DNA from: CAZWRV01 sp964636325
GTDB taxonomy: Bacteria > Verrucomicrobiota > Lentisphaeria > Victivallales > GWF2-50-93
Assembly: GCA_964636325.1 (NCBI GenBank)
Contig: CAZWRV010000005.1
Span: 1 to 64,000 of the forward strand
Direction: 5' to 3'
DNA: 64,000 bases
Position numbers and translations under genes: made by a program. The notes beneath the pieces are model-generated. The model searched no databases and was not told where the DNA came from. It saw only the letters and a program-made list of their open reading frames with translations. Each line of letters starts with the position of its first letter. Position 1 is the first letter of the stretch. This document shows, piece by piece, positions 34,231 through 43,374 of the stretch.

Positions 34231-34248
34231 CAGGGGAGATTTATCACC

Positions 34249-37200
34249 ATGCGCCAGATCCAAGCAAGCCTCCGTATCGCCAAATGCCTTCTGTCCGCCT
34301 GCATTCTACTGCTTCTCGCAGGGGCCGCCGCCGCCTATGTCGCCATAGTGAACAAGACAGACAACGCGGAGATACATGTTGTGCCGGCTCCGGGCAAAGT
34401 TGTCATTGACGGAGACTTGGGCGACTGGGACATGTCGGGGGCGATCCTGATGTTCATGGACGAGGGCGGCAAGGGCGTCTATTCCGTGCGCGGGGCGATG
34501 ATGTATGATGCGGACTATCTCTATGTCGGGGCGCAGGTGAAAGATCCGACGCCCATGGTGAACAACTATGCGTTCGGCGGCGAGTATAACATGTCCTGGA
34601 ACGCAGACGCCATCCAGCTGCGCTTCCTGGCGGTTCCGGGCGCGCAGTCGAAGGCGTCGCTGCAGACCGGCGGGCATATTCCGCCCGAGCTTGACAAATG
34701 TATAAACCACATAACCCTTTGGTATTCCACCCAGGACAAGAAGGCCGGCTATGTGGCGATGTATACGCTCGGATTCAAGGACATGGTCCTTAATCCGCAA
34801 GGAGTCGAGGGGGCATACAAGGCGGATGCGGACGGCAAAGGCTACAGCATGGAATACCGGATTCCCTGGAGCGTGCTGCGTGCGGCGCGTCCGTTCGCCG
34901 CCGGCGACACCGCGCAGGTGCAGTGGCAGCTCCACTGGGGCAACGATCGGGGGACGGAAGTCCGCTGCGGCATGACCGACGTTCGAAATGCCGCCAGCGG
35001 CGATCTCGGGTACATGGGGCCGTGCTCCTGGGGCACGGCCGTCTTCGAGAAGAGCGGCAACCTGAAACTTGCGGCCAAGTCCGTGGTCGGACGTGCCGCC
35101 GGACACATTCCCGTCACGTTCAAACTAGAGAAGGACGGCAAGGTCAGCCTTGCCATCTGCGACGCCGGGGGAAAGCTCGTGCGCACATGCCTCGGCGCCG
35201 AGCCATACAAGGCGGGGGAGCAGACATATCTGTGGGACGGTCTCGATGACTTCGACAAGCCCGTGCCGGCCGGCGCCTACACCGCGAAGATCCTTGCGCA
35301 CGAGGGCATAAGCCAGAAGCTTGTCTGCGACATCGGGATCACCGGCACTCCACCCTACCAGACCGAGGACGGCACCGGCGGCTGGGCGGGCGACTACAAC
35401 TGCCCGTTGTATGTGGCGACCGACGGCGATGTAGTCGTGCTCGGCACCGGCAACGGGGAGGCCGCCCCGGCCACAATCGGCACGGATCTTGACGGGAGGA
35501 AAAAATTCGGTTCTGCGGCCAAGGGCGCCGCGCTTGCACTACACGGGGGATGCGGCTATTTAATGATCCGTGACGGCAGGCTTGTGAAGTTCGATCTGGC
35601 CAGCGGTTCGCTCAGTCCCTTCAAGAGCGGCAAACCGGAGGCCGCTATTCTGACGAAGGAGGAAAAGGAGACCAAGGAGGAGTGGAGCGCCCGAGCCTGG
35701 TCGATCAAGGCCCTGGCGGTGGCGGATACCGCCACGCTGGTGTTAAGCTGCCAGTCGGCCAACCAGCTTGTGCTGATCGACATGGAGACAGGCGCGCCCA
35801 AGGGGGTTCTGGATCTGAAAGCGCCCGGCGGCCTCGCCGCCGACGGCAAAGGCAACCTTTACGCGGTCAGCGAGAACGCCGTGGGCCGCTACGACATGTC
35901 CGCCAAAACGTTTTCCCCTATCGTCAAGGATCTGGACGCCCCTCAGCACCTGGCCTGCGACAAGGAAGGAAACATCTATGTCTCGCTCCATGGAAATACC
36001 ATGCAGGTGTGGAAGCTTGCGCCGGACGGAAAAGTCCTCCTGAAATACGGCAAGGCGGGCGGGCGTCCATTGGTCGGGAAGTATGATCCGAGCGGCATGC
36101 TCAAGCCTTACGCAATCGCCGTGGACCGGAACGGCAGGCTCTGGGTTGCCGAGGCGGACGACATCGGCCGCAGCTACTTCGAATGCGATCCGAAACGCTA
36201 CTCGGCATGGAGTCCGGACGGCACGTTGTGGAAGGAGTTCTTCGGTTCCATCTCGTATTCCATGCGCGGCTATGTTGACCCGGCGGAACCGCAGTTCGTC
36301 TATGTGAATTCCGTCCGTTACTCCGTGGACTACGATAAAGGGACATGGGGCGTCGACTCTATCATCATGCGGCCGAGCGAGGACAACGGCGTGAAGTTCG
36401 GCTGTCCGGCCGGACATGGCGGTGCAAAGTTCATCAACTATAAGGGGCGCAAGTTCCTATGGGCCGGCGGAGCCGAGCCCGGCAGCGTGCTTTACGAGCA
36501 GGTGGACGGCCGCTTCCTTCCGCGCCTCGCATTCAATTCGCCTAAGAAGGAGAACTGGTGGCTGGACGACAACAACGACGGGCATGTGCAGGCGGAGGAG
36601 ATTCGCGCGGGCAAGCCCTTGCCGGGCATCTGGCTCGGCCATCCGATGGACGATCAGTTGAACATCTACCGGGAAGACGGCGTGCAGTGGCACGCCCAGG
36701 GCGGATCCAAGACTACTAAGCCCTACAGCATCGTGCGCTGGGACTTCCTCGGGTTCAACGACAAGGGCGGACTGCGCTACGGCGACCCCGGAAAACCGAC
36801 GCGGATCGCCGAGGATCAGGACGGCGGCGCGGTCTCCTGCTACATCCCCGACGCTGAAGGCAACGTCTACGTTCTGGTGTCCGGCGGTTCCCTGGAGCGC
36901 GGCCAGCGGGAGCAGGGTTCCGGCCACCGAGTCGTAGCCTTCTCCGCCAAGGGCGTCAAGATGTGGGAGTATCACAATGTGCACTGCGCCTTCGCCTGGA
37001 CGTCAGACGCATACAAGCCCGGGACGCTGGTCGGCGCCTGCAACTTCTCCTCCGGAACCACTCCCGATCTGATCTCGCTGACCGGCTACTACGGGCAGTA
37101 TTTCCTGCTGGACAAGAAGGAGGGGCTTTTCGTGGACGCGCTCGGCGAGGATCAGCGCAGCGCATACAAGCTTGATCAGCACATGGTCCTTACCGAGAAC

Positions 37201-38118
37201 TTCAACGGTGCCATCTTCAGGCATCCGAAGAACGGCAAGACCTACTTCCTGGGCGGAGACGCCGACCAGCGCCTGTGGGAGCTGACCGGCCTGGACACGA
37301 TGAGACGGCAGGATATCAAGATCGAGGTTGCCCCGGCGATGGTCGGCAAGGCCGAGGCGGCTGCGAAACAGAACTTCGAGGCGCAGCAGGCGGCCGTAGG
37401 CAAGAAGCTGGCTAAGCTCCAGCGCCTAAAGGGAGCAGCGGCGGACGGCAAGTACGACGAATGGAGTTCTTCGCAGGCACTGCCGATCTGCATGGAGGGC
37501 AATCGTATCGCCCAGGCCCAGGTCGGCTATGACGACAGCAGCCTCTACGTCCGCTTCCAGGTCTCCGACGAGTCGCCGTTCCTTAACACCCCGTCGGATC
37601 AGCGCCTTCTCTTCAAGACCGGCGACAGCGTGGAGATCAACCTGGCCACTGACACATCCAAGCGTCCTGTCCGCGGTCAGAACCAGCAGGAAATGCGTGC
37701 GGGAGACATGCGCATCATCGTGGCCCGTACAGCTGACGACAAGCTTGTCGCGACGCGCTACCGCTATGTCACGGCCGACAAGGAGAAGCCGAACTCATTC
37801 AGCGTCGAAACCAAAAGCTCCGGCAAGGATACCCTCGACGACGTGGTCGCTTGGAACGACCTGCCCATGCATGCCAAGGTGGAAAAGGACGGCTATGTCG
37901 TGGAAGTGGCTGTCCCTTGGGCAGCAATCGGCGTGACGCCGAAAACCGGCCTGGCGCTGCTCGGCGATGTCGGCGTCATATTCGGCAACGAGGGCGGCAA
38001 CAAGAACGCCGTCCGCTACATGTGGTCCGACAAGAGCCCAGAGGTTTCAATCAACAACGACATCCCGTCCGAAATACGGATACATCCTAACCAGTGGGGA
38101 AGCTGGATTTTGGAGTAA
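34249..38118 (+). CDS. Secreted CBM9-like / beta-propeller protein
   Basis: This 1289-residue protein has a signal peptide (CLLSACILLLLAGAAAAYVA). Residues about 45-275 look like a CBM9/DOMON-type sugar-binding domain (GKVVIDGDLGDWDMSG...YDADYLYVGAQVKDPTP...WNADAIQLRF). About 280-370 forms an FlgD-like Ig domain (VSLAICDAGGKLVRTCLGAEPYKAGEQTYLWDGLDDFDKPVPAGAYTAKIL). About 375-1040 holds repeated strands with NHL/SMP-like phrases (GLAADGKGNLYAVSENAVGRYD; AIAVDRNGRLWVAE) that suggest one or two propellers. The last 250 residues form a second CBM9-like domain (ADGKYDEWSS...YDDSSLYVRFQVSDESPF...FKTGDSVEINLATDT). No catalytic motif is recognised. It heads the LacI-linked locus and probably binds polysaccharide at the cell surface. 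Confidence 0.8.
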   Translation: MRQIQASLRIAKCLLSACILLLLAGAAAAYVAIVNKTDNAEIHVVPAPGKVVIDGDLGDWDMSGAILMFMDEGGKGVYSVRGAMMYDADYLYVGAQVKDPTPMVNNYAFGGEYNMSWNADAIQLRFLAVPGAQSKASLQTGGHIPPELDKCINHITLWYSTQDKKAGYVAMYTLGFKDMVLNPQGVEGAYKADADGKGYSMEYRIPWSVLRAARPFAAGDTAQVQWQLHWGNDRGTEVRCGMTDVRNAASGDLGYMGPCSWGTAVFEKSGNLKLAAKSVVGRAAGHIPVTFKLEKDGKVSLAICDAGGKLVRTCLGAEPYKAGEQTYLWDGLDDFDKPVPAGAYTAKILAHEGISQKLVCDIGITGTPPYQTEDGTGGWAGDYNCPLYVATDGDVVVLGTGNGEAAPATIGTDLDGRKKFGSAAKGAALALHGGCGYLMIRDGRLVKFDLASGSLSPFKSGKPEAAILTKEEKETKEEWSARAWSIKALAVADTATLVLSCQSANQLVLIDMETGAPKGVLDLKAPGGLAADGKGNLYAVSENAVGRYDMSAKTFSPIVKDLDAPQHLACDKEGNIYVSLHGNTMQVWKLAPDGKVLLKYGKAGGRPLVGKYDPSGMLKPYAIAVDRNGRLWVAEADDIGRSYFECDPKRYSAWSPDGTLWKEFFGSISYSMRGYVDPAEPQFVYVNSVRYSVDYDKGTWGVDSIIMRPSEDNGVKFGCPAGHGGAKFINYKGRKFLWAGGAEPGSVLYEQVDGRFLPRLAFNSPKKENWWLDDNNDGHVQAEEIRAGKPLPGIWLGHPMDDQLNIYREDGVQWHAQGGSKTTKPYSIVRWDFLGFNDKGGLRYGDPGKPTRIAEDQDGGAVSCYIPDAEGNVYVLVSGGSLERGQREQGSGHRVVAFSAKGVKMWEYHNVHCAFAWTSDAYKPGTLVGACNFSSGTTPDLISLTGYYGQYFLLDKKEGLFVDALGEDQRSAYKLDQHMVLTENFNGAIFRHPKNGKTYFLGGDADQRLWELTGLDTMRRQDIKIEVAPAMVGKAEAAAKQNFEAQQAAVGKKLAKLQRLKGAAADGKYDEWSSSQALPICMEGNRIAQAQVGYDDSSLYVRFQVSDESPFLNTPSDQRLLFKTGDSVEINLATDTSKRPVRGQNQQEMRAGDMRIIVARTADDKLVATRYRYVTADKEKPNSFSVETKSSGKDTLDDVVAWNDLPMHAKVEKDGYVVEVAVPWAAIGVTPKTGLALLGDVGVIFGNEGGNKNAVRYMWSDKSPEVSINNDIPSEIRIHPNQWGSWILE

Positions 38119-38139
38119 AAAGAGGAAGGGAGGCAGATC

Positions 38140-39063
38140 ATGAATCAACGCAAGGCGGAAACCGCTCGATTCACTTTGATCGAACTGCTTGTGGTGATCG
38201 CGATCATCGCGATACTGATGGCGATTCTTCTGCCCGCCTTGCAGAACGCCAAGGAAACGGTCAGGATAGCCGCATGCGCCAACAATCAGCACCAGCTGTC
38301 CCTGGCAGTTTTCAGCTACCACAACGAGTGCAACAACAAGCTTTATCCGGGAGTCTCAAATCTGTCGGTATATGGCGGCTCTTATCCATCAATGGATGTT
38401 TGCCACACCGGCTGGTGGCAGACACAGGGCTGGCCAGGCTATACCAACACGACAAGCATCGGCGACGGTGCGGGGGATTACGGCTTCTATTGGATACGCG
38501 GCTATAATGAATACATGAAGTCGTCGTGGAATCCGGCGCAGTCGGCGCAGCTTGATGCGGCAAGACGCGAACCGCTCATGGATCCAGGCGCCAAATATTC
38601 AACGCTTGGCGGAGCAGACTCAAATCTCTGGTTCTACTCCACATATCCCTACCTGGTTCAGGCGGCCAGGCCATTAACCACGGGAGAGTTATTCCTTGAA
38701 TATTCCTTCAGACCCCTGCACCGTAAGCCGGACCGGGCGGTCATAACCCAATGCCCGACGCTCATCTACACCGGCAACAATGGAGGACAAGGATTCAGAG
38801 TCGCGACGCACCGTATGAAGAATTCCTCCTTCAACATGGGATCTCCTCCATCCGCCCTGGCCATCGCTCCTTTTTGGAAAGGGGTGAATCTCGCATTGGG
38901 CGACGGGCATGTCCAATGGATTCCGCGGGCAGAAACCCAGGACGCGGGGCAGCAATATGTGGTTGACTATGTATATGCTGGAGGTTGGATGGCACGGCCC
39001 CAGGTACAGTATCACGGTTCCTTTGGAATCCGTGTCGTAGCAGGAGAGACAGGGTGGTATTGA
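38140..39063 (+). CDS. Prepilin-type protein in degradation locus (1)
   Basis: This 307-residue protein has a short leader and the pilin signature RFTLIELLVVIAIIAILMA, a cleavage site for prepilin peptidase, then CANNQHQLSLAVFSYHNECNNKLYP. Near the C-terminus LALGDGHVQWIPR is the H-x-DGH(V/A)xW-type motif found in these pilin-like proteins of Lentisphaerota. It starts 21 bases after the CBM9-like gene (AGGGAGG upstream of the ATG), so it is co-transcribed. A role in presenting or secreting the locus enzymes is a hypothesis based only on location. Confidence 0.85.
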   Translation: MNQRKAETARFTLIELLVVIAIIAILMAILLPALQNAKETVRIAACANNQHQLSLAVFSYHNECNNKLYPGVSNLSVYGGSYPSMDVCHTGWWQTQGWPGYTNTTSIGDGAGDYGFYWIRGYNEYMKSSWNPAQSAQLDAARREPLMDPGAKYSTLGGADSNLWFYSTYPYLVQAARPLTTGELFLEYSFRPLHRKPDRAVITQCPTLIYTGNNGGQGFRVATHRMKNSSFNMGSPPSALAIAPFWKGVNLALGDGHVQWIPRAETQDAGQQYVVDYVYAGGWMARPQVQYHGSFGIRVVAGETGWY

Positions 39064-39100
39064 CTTCTTATCTCATAAACAGCGCGCAAGGGAACGTATT

Positions 39101-40060
39101 ATGATGCAGGGTGACAAGACGGGCAATGGTGATTACATCGGATTCCAAGAGAAATCTCGAATGGCTCGTAGCGAATGCGCTGTATCTCAGGGAAGCTTCT
39201 TGGCCGGCAACGCAGGACTCCGAGCCGGACATCACAAGCTGAAACCGCTGTATTTCGCAGCAAGGCTGGACTTCACTTTAATAGAACTTTTGATCGTCAT
39301 CGCGATCATCGCAATTCTGGCATCCTTGCTGCTCCCCGCGCTCAGGCATGCGAAAGCCCAGTCCAGGCGCATTGCCTGCACCTCCAATGAACGGCAGCTC
39401 GGCGTGGCGGCGGCCGGCTACATGGCCGACTTCGACGGATACCTTTTTGCGCACAACGTCCAGAACCGGAACTGTTTTGCCTATCAGAACGAATATTTCA
39501 TCTGTACTTACGACCAATCCCACGGAGGATACTACAAATTCGCCGGCTTCAACCTCTGGGAACGCGGCTACAGCAGCTATCTCAATGCGATATGGCCCGG
39601 AGTCCTGCAGGATCCGGGCGACATGAGGAACGGAGTGAAAACTGCGGCTTACAATGATTACGCTTATTGCTATCAATATCTGGCGATGACACGCGACTGG
39701 CCCTACGACAAATACAATTCCTGGACCGCCTACAAGCGGCAGCCGAGGCCGGAGCGAGCTTTGCTGGCCTCCTGTTCGCAATACGGCGGATACGCAGGCG
39801 CCCCGGCTCCGTGGTATGGAAATTTCGGATGGGTCGGCGCGGCTCACCCAAGCTCCTCATGGAGCACACGGAACTCTTCGGATGCCGTATATGGCTGGCA
39901 GGACTATTATCCAGTCTGGTACTGGAGCGACTTCTGGGGTCAGAATTCCTTGAGGATGGACGGCCATGTGGAGTGGACCAATGCGAAAGTGCCTTATACC
40001 CGCAACAACTGCCCAAATTACTGGACTGATTGCAGATCTATGGTGCTGCTGCCAGAATAA
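39101..40060 (+). CDS. Prepilin-type protein in degradation locus (2)
   Basis: This 319-residue paralogue of the preceding gene has an unusually long leader: about 56 residues precede DFTLIELLIVIAIIAILAS, where fewer than 20 are usual. The long start is supported by AAGGGA 6-7 bases before ATG 39101, but an inner ATG (residue 21) is possible. The mature part is rich in Tyr/Trp/Asn and ends with LRMDGHVEWTNAKVP, the same DGHVxW motif. It begins 37 bases after the first prepilin gene. Confidence 0.8.
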   Translation: MMQGDKTGNGDYIGFQEKSRMARSECAVSQGSFLAGNAGLRAGHHKLKPLYFAARLDFTLIELLIVIAIIAILASLLLPALRHAKAQSRRIACTSNERQLGVAAAGYMADFDGYLFAHNVQNRNCFAYQNEYFICTYDQSHGGYYKFAGFNLWERGYSSYLNAIWPGVLQDPGDMRNGVKTAAYNDYAYCYQYLAMTRDWPYDKYNSWTAYKRQPRPERALLASCSQYGGYAGAPAPWYGNFGWVGAAHPSSSWSTRNSSDAVYGWQDYYPVWYWSDFWGQNSLRMDGHVEWTNAKVPYTRNNCPNYWTDCRSMVLLPE

Positions 40061-40186
40061 GCCTGCTGTTCTGCAGCGTAAACTCATGCCCCCCTTTGGG
40101 AAAGTTTTAAGGCTAGATTGTTATTAGGATCGCACGGCCCTGGCAATGTCTGCGGCGGCTTCTTCGATAGAGAGGGTTGATTGCAC

Positions 40187-41497
40187 ATGAAAGCTCGAGA
40201 ATTTCTTCCGGCGCCGGAGCTGTTGAGCACCGTAACCCAGCCCGGGCTGGAGGTTTTCCAAGTTACTACCGATCCGGAACTGGCGAGCAACGTCTTCTAC
40301 AACTACCATCAGTCGCTGGATCCGGACTCCCGGTTCGTGCTTTTCAACCGCGGCAAGGGAGGTGCTTCCTCGCTCTGGCTCATGGATCTCGCCGACGACT
40401 TCTCCCTGACTCCGGTCACGGAGCCTAGCGATACGGCCAACGGCGGGCATTCCGGATTCTCCTTTTCTCCAGATGGGCGGTGGATTTGGTTCAGCCGGAT
40501 CAATGAGGCGCGGCTGCAGTTGCAACGGCGGCCGGTGGTCGGCGGCGGCGCGGACACGGTGTTCGAGCTGGATCTGGCGCAACCGGAATTCGGAGGCCGC
40601 AAAATATTGAGGACAGGATGGCTGTCTTTCTCGCACGACGGAAAGCGCCTGCTGTGCGTGGTGTTCATCGAGGGGATCGGCAAATACCACAGCGTTGGCA
40701 TCATTACCTTCGACATGGAGCGTTTCGCTCTTCATACGGCGTTCGAGACCGGACCGCGCAACTGGAACAACAAGAGCCAGTATGCGCCCTGCCCCGGCCC
40801 GAAGGGCGAATATCTTATCAGCGTCTGCGACTGCTACAGCATGGCCTACGAAGACTCGGCTGGCCGATGGTTCTGCGATACGCTCCCCGAGGGTGAGGCG
40901 GGCGGATCGGACTACCTTGTAGACGAGGCGGGGGCGACTCGCTACGCCTATCCGGTCGGCAGGGACAGGCCGCGGCAGAACGTCAGCCATTGGGCATGGT
41001 TCGGCGGCTCGTTGTCGAAGGTCTTCCACTGTGACGCGTTCGACACGGCGCCCCACTGGCGTGGCGCAATCATGCTTGCGGAGCCTCTTCCGGCCGACGA
41101 TGTTACGCGCCATCTGGGACGCCGTATGCCGGGGAGCCGGCAGATCGAACTCACCCGGCGCATAAAGCGACCGGACGTCTACCACATCTGCGCCGGATGG
41201 GATGGCCAGCATCTGCTGTGCGACACCATCGCATTAGGCTACGGAGATGAAAACGCCCCCACCCGCTACCTATACGGAGCAACTGTGCTCCAGGATTCCG
41301 ACGGGCCGTATATCGAACCGAAATACCTTCTCAACCCATACAGTTCATGGAGCCCCTACTGGTGCGAGTGCCTGCCGTGCTTCACTCCCGATAAGAAATG
41401 GATACTTTTCAATTCGGACTATCCCGGTGTGAACGGCTACAAAGGGGGGCGGCACACTCCTCAGTTTTTTGCAGCAAGGGGGTTCGTGTTCCCATGA
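40187..41497 (+). CDS. PL22-like oligogalacturonate lyase / TolB-type propeller
   Basis: This 436-residue protein without a signal peptide has the seven-bladed propeller pattern of oligogalacturonate lyases (PL22): GLEVFQVTTDPELASNVFYNYHQSLDPDSRFVLFNRGKGG, GGHSGFSFSPDGRWIWFSR, then blades with GWLSFSHDGKRLLC, NVSHWAWFGG, DVYHICAGWDGQHLLCD and CFTPDKKWILFNSDYPG. PL22 enzymes cleave oligogalacturonates inside the cell after pectin breakdown; many PVC homologues of this propeller group are not biochemically tested, so the substrate is unproven. ATG 40187 is 10 bases after AGAGGG; TTG 40181 is closer to it. Its stop overlaps the start of the amidase gene (ATGA). Confidence 0.7.
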   Translation: MKAREFLPAPELLSTVTQPGLEVFQVTTDPELASNVFYNYHQSLDPDSRFVLFNRGKGGASSLWLMDLADDFSLTPVTEPSDTANGGHSGFSFSPDGRWIWFSRINEARLQLQRRPVVGGGADTVFELDLAQPEFGGRKILRTGWLSFSHDGKRLLCVVFIEGIGKYHSVGIITFDMERFALHTAFETGPRNWNNKSQYAPCPGPKGEYLISVCDCYSMAYEDSAGRWFCDTLPEGEAGGSDYLVDEAGATRYAYPVGRDRPRQNVSHWAWFGGSLSKVFHCDAFDTAPHWRGAIMLAEPLPADDVTRHLGRRMPGSRQIELTRRIKRPDVYHICAGWDGQHLLCDTIALGYGDENAPTRYLYGATVLQDSDGPYIEPKYLLNPYSSWSPYWCECLPCFTPDKKWILFNSDYPGVNGYKGGRHTPQFFAARGFVFP

Positions 41498-42441
41498 GAA
41501 TTGAAAATAAAAGATACGGCGGCAAGCCTGGAGCAGGACGTCCGCTGACCATCGCGGCCTGCGCCCCAGCATCGTTCGGCTTTGTCGGAAAACACCATGA
41601 AAAGGCGACGATCCGCATGATAGAAGGCAGGGAGACCGACTCCTCCTCCATATCTGCGCACGTGGAACGCTTCCTGAGCCACCACGAGCGGATGCTGCGC
41701 CGGGCCGGCGGAGCATCAGCCGATCTGGCCGTGCTTCCGGAAGACATCCTTCGGCTGGGCGGACTTATCCGCGAACATCATCGCGCCGCTTTCTGCAGGG
41801 AGGCGGTCGCAAGAGCTCTGGACAGGACCTTGGAAAGGATGGGCGCAGTGTGCAGGCAGTTCAAGATGGGCATAATCCTGGGCACCGCCACATACCGGAG
41901 AAATTCGTTCTACAACACCGCAATGATACTGGACAGGGCAGGCAACATCGTCGCTTGCTACGACAAGACGCATCTGCCGGAAACGGAGAAGGGCACGTAT
42001 GAACCCGGCTCCTCGCTTCCGGTCTTTGAAACGCCTTTCGGCCGCATAGGCCTGCTGATATGCTGGGACATGGCCTTCCCCGAACCATTCGGCATTCTCG
42101 CCATGAAGGGAGCGGAACTTGTCGCGCATCCGACTTTCGGGCATTGGGATGAGGCAGACGAGATAACGGTGCGCGTCCGGGCACGTGACTGGTCCGTCCC
42201 CGCGGCCGTCGGCATGTGGGGCGGCTGCGCCGCCGTCATCGCCGCAGACGGAGGCGTCGCGGCGCGCACCGGAAGGGTCGGCGATTCGATGGCCATCGCC
42301 GCCATCGACCTGGCCGCACGCAGAAAATGGCTCTGGATGGAGGATGTCCGGACTGAAAAGCTGCGCGGCCGCAGGCCGTCGCTCTATATTGAACATATCC
42401 AAGGAGAAAAAGAATGTGGCACCATCGTTCCTTCACATTAA
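41494..42441 (+). CDS. Carbon-nitrogen hydrolase (nitrilase superfamily)
   Basis: This 315-residue protein has the Glu-Lys-Cys triad of nitrilase-fold amidases: Glu83 in AVLPEDI, Lys158 in YDKTHLPETEKG, and Cys190 in LLICWDMAFPEP. GFGRIGLLICWDM and the preceding TPFGRIG segment are the standard nucleophile elbow. It hydrolyses a non-peptide C-N bond of unknown type. ATG 41494 overlaps the stop of the PL22-like gene and its own 3' end overlaps the next prepilin gene by 28 bases, so it lies in a tight operon. An amidase in a polysaccharide locus suggests N-acyl sugars or amide decorations as substrate; that is inference. Confidence 0.87.
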   Translation: MRIENKRYGGKPGAGRPLTIAACAPASFGFVGKHHEKATIRMIEGRETDSSSISAHVERFLSHHERMLRRAGGASADLAVLPEDILRLGGLIREHHRAAFCREAVARALDRTLERMGAVCRQFKMGIILGTATYRRNSFYNTAMILDRAGNIVACYDKTHLPETEKGTYEPGSSLPVFETPFGRIGLLICWDMAFPEPFGILAMKGAELVAHPTFGHWDEADEITVRVRARDWSVPAAVGMWGGCAAVIAADGGVAARTGRVGDSMAIAAIDLAARRKWLWMEDVRTEKLRGRRPSLYIEHIQGEKECGTIVPSH

Positions 42442-43259
42442 TAGAACTTCTGGTCGTGATCGCTATCCTTGCGATATTGATGTGCATTCTTCTACCCGCG
42501 CTGAGCCTTGCCCGCGAGACCGTTTATAAGGCAGTCTGCATGAACAATATGCGCCAGATAGGGATAATGTTGTTCAATTATGCAAGCAACTACGACGGCC
42601 ATTTCCCGCGGACGCGCACCTATAACGGCGGATGGAGCAACGCATATGCCAACCAAGCCTATTGGCCCCGGCTCCTGTCAATCACCGAGCTGAACAAAGA
42701 CATGCCCACCGACGCCGCAATCCCCATTGACAGCATGTCATCCAGCACGCCGTTTTTCTGTCCTACGGTTACAAGAAGGATACAGAGTTACGGATGCAGC
42801 TACTTTCGTGTATCCACCGTCTGCACGACCTACGGATCCAATTTTCGGTGGTCTAGCGACCATAACATGAACGGCAACAGCAGCTTCATCCCGCCGGCCA
42901 ACCTGCTCAGAATCAAGCGCAGCAATTTTCCCTTGCTCTTCGACTGCGGACGGGAAACTATCCTTTACAACTATCCGTTGGCAGGAGTGAACTGCTTCAT
43001 GCTGACTTATGCTGATCGGCAGTATGATTTCTATTCTGGAACCGGTTTTTTTGCGTCCTATCCCGGATTCTGGCACGGCCCCGGTGGCAAGAATACGTCC
43101 AGCCCCTTGGCAGGAACCACCAATCAGCTTACCATTGACGGGGCGGTCACCAGCATCAGCGCAAGCCAGATAGAGAGATACAGACTTACCTCTTCCGTCA
43201 CCATGCAGATGATACCATATTTTTGGGACATGCAGACTCAACAAAATCTCCCGCCGTAA
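42414..43259 (+). CDS. Prepilin-type protein in degradation locus (3)
   Basis: This 281-residue protein has the shortest leader of the group (MWHHRS) before FTLIELLVVIAILAILMC and the conserved CMNNMRQIGIMLFNYASNYDGHFPR. The C-terminal DGH motif is altered to LTIDGAVTSIS, so the His and Trp of the other members are missing. The ATG lies inside the 3' end of the amidase gene; AAGGAG is 8 bases upstream. It closes the first part of the locus; a 115-base AT-rich gap follows before the mannosidase gene. Confidence 0.85.
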   Translation: MWHHRSFTLIELLVVIAILAILMCILLPALSLARETVYKAVCMNNMRQIGIMLFNYASNYDGHFPRTRTYNGGWSNAYANQAYWPRLLSITELNKDMPTDAAIPIDSMSSSTPFFCPTVTRRIQSYGCSYFRVSTVCTTYGSNFRWSSDHNMNGNSSFIPPANLLRIKRSNFPLLFDCGRETILYNYPLAGVNCFMLTYADRQYDFYSGTGFFASYPGFWHGPGGKNTSSPLAGTTNQLTIDGAVTSISASQIERYRLTSSVTMQMIPYFWDMQTQQNLPP

Positions 43260-43374
43260 CCGGCATGATATTTTTACAGTATTTTATTTCATATGCAACT
43301 GCCTTACTATTAGAGTGTTAATTCATAATGCATATTTTCGACTGCGGCCATTATTTTAAAAAAGAGCGGAAAAA

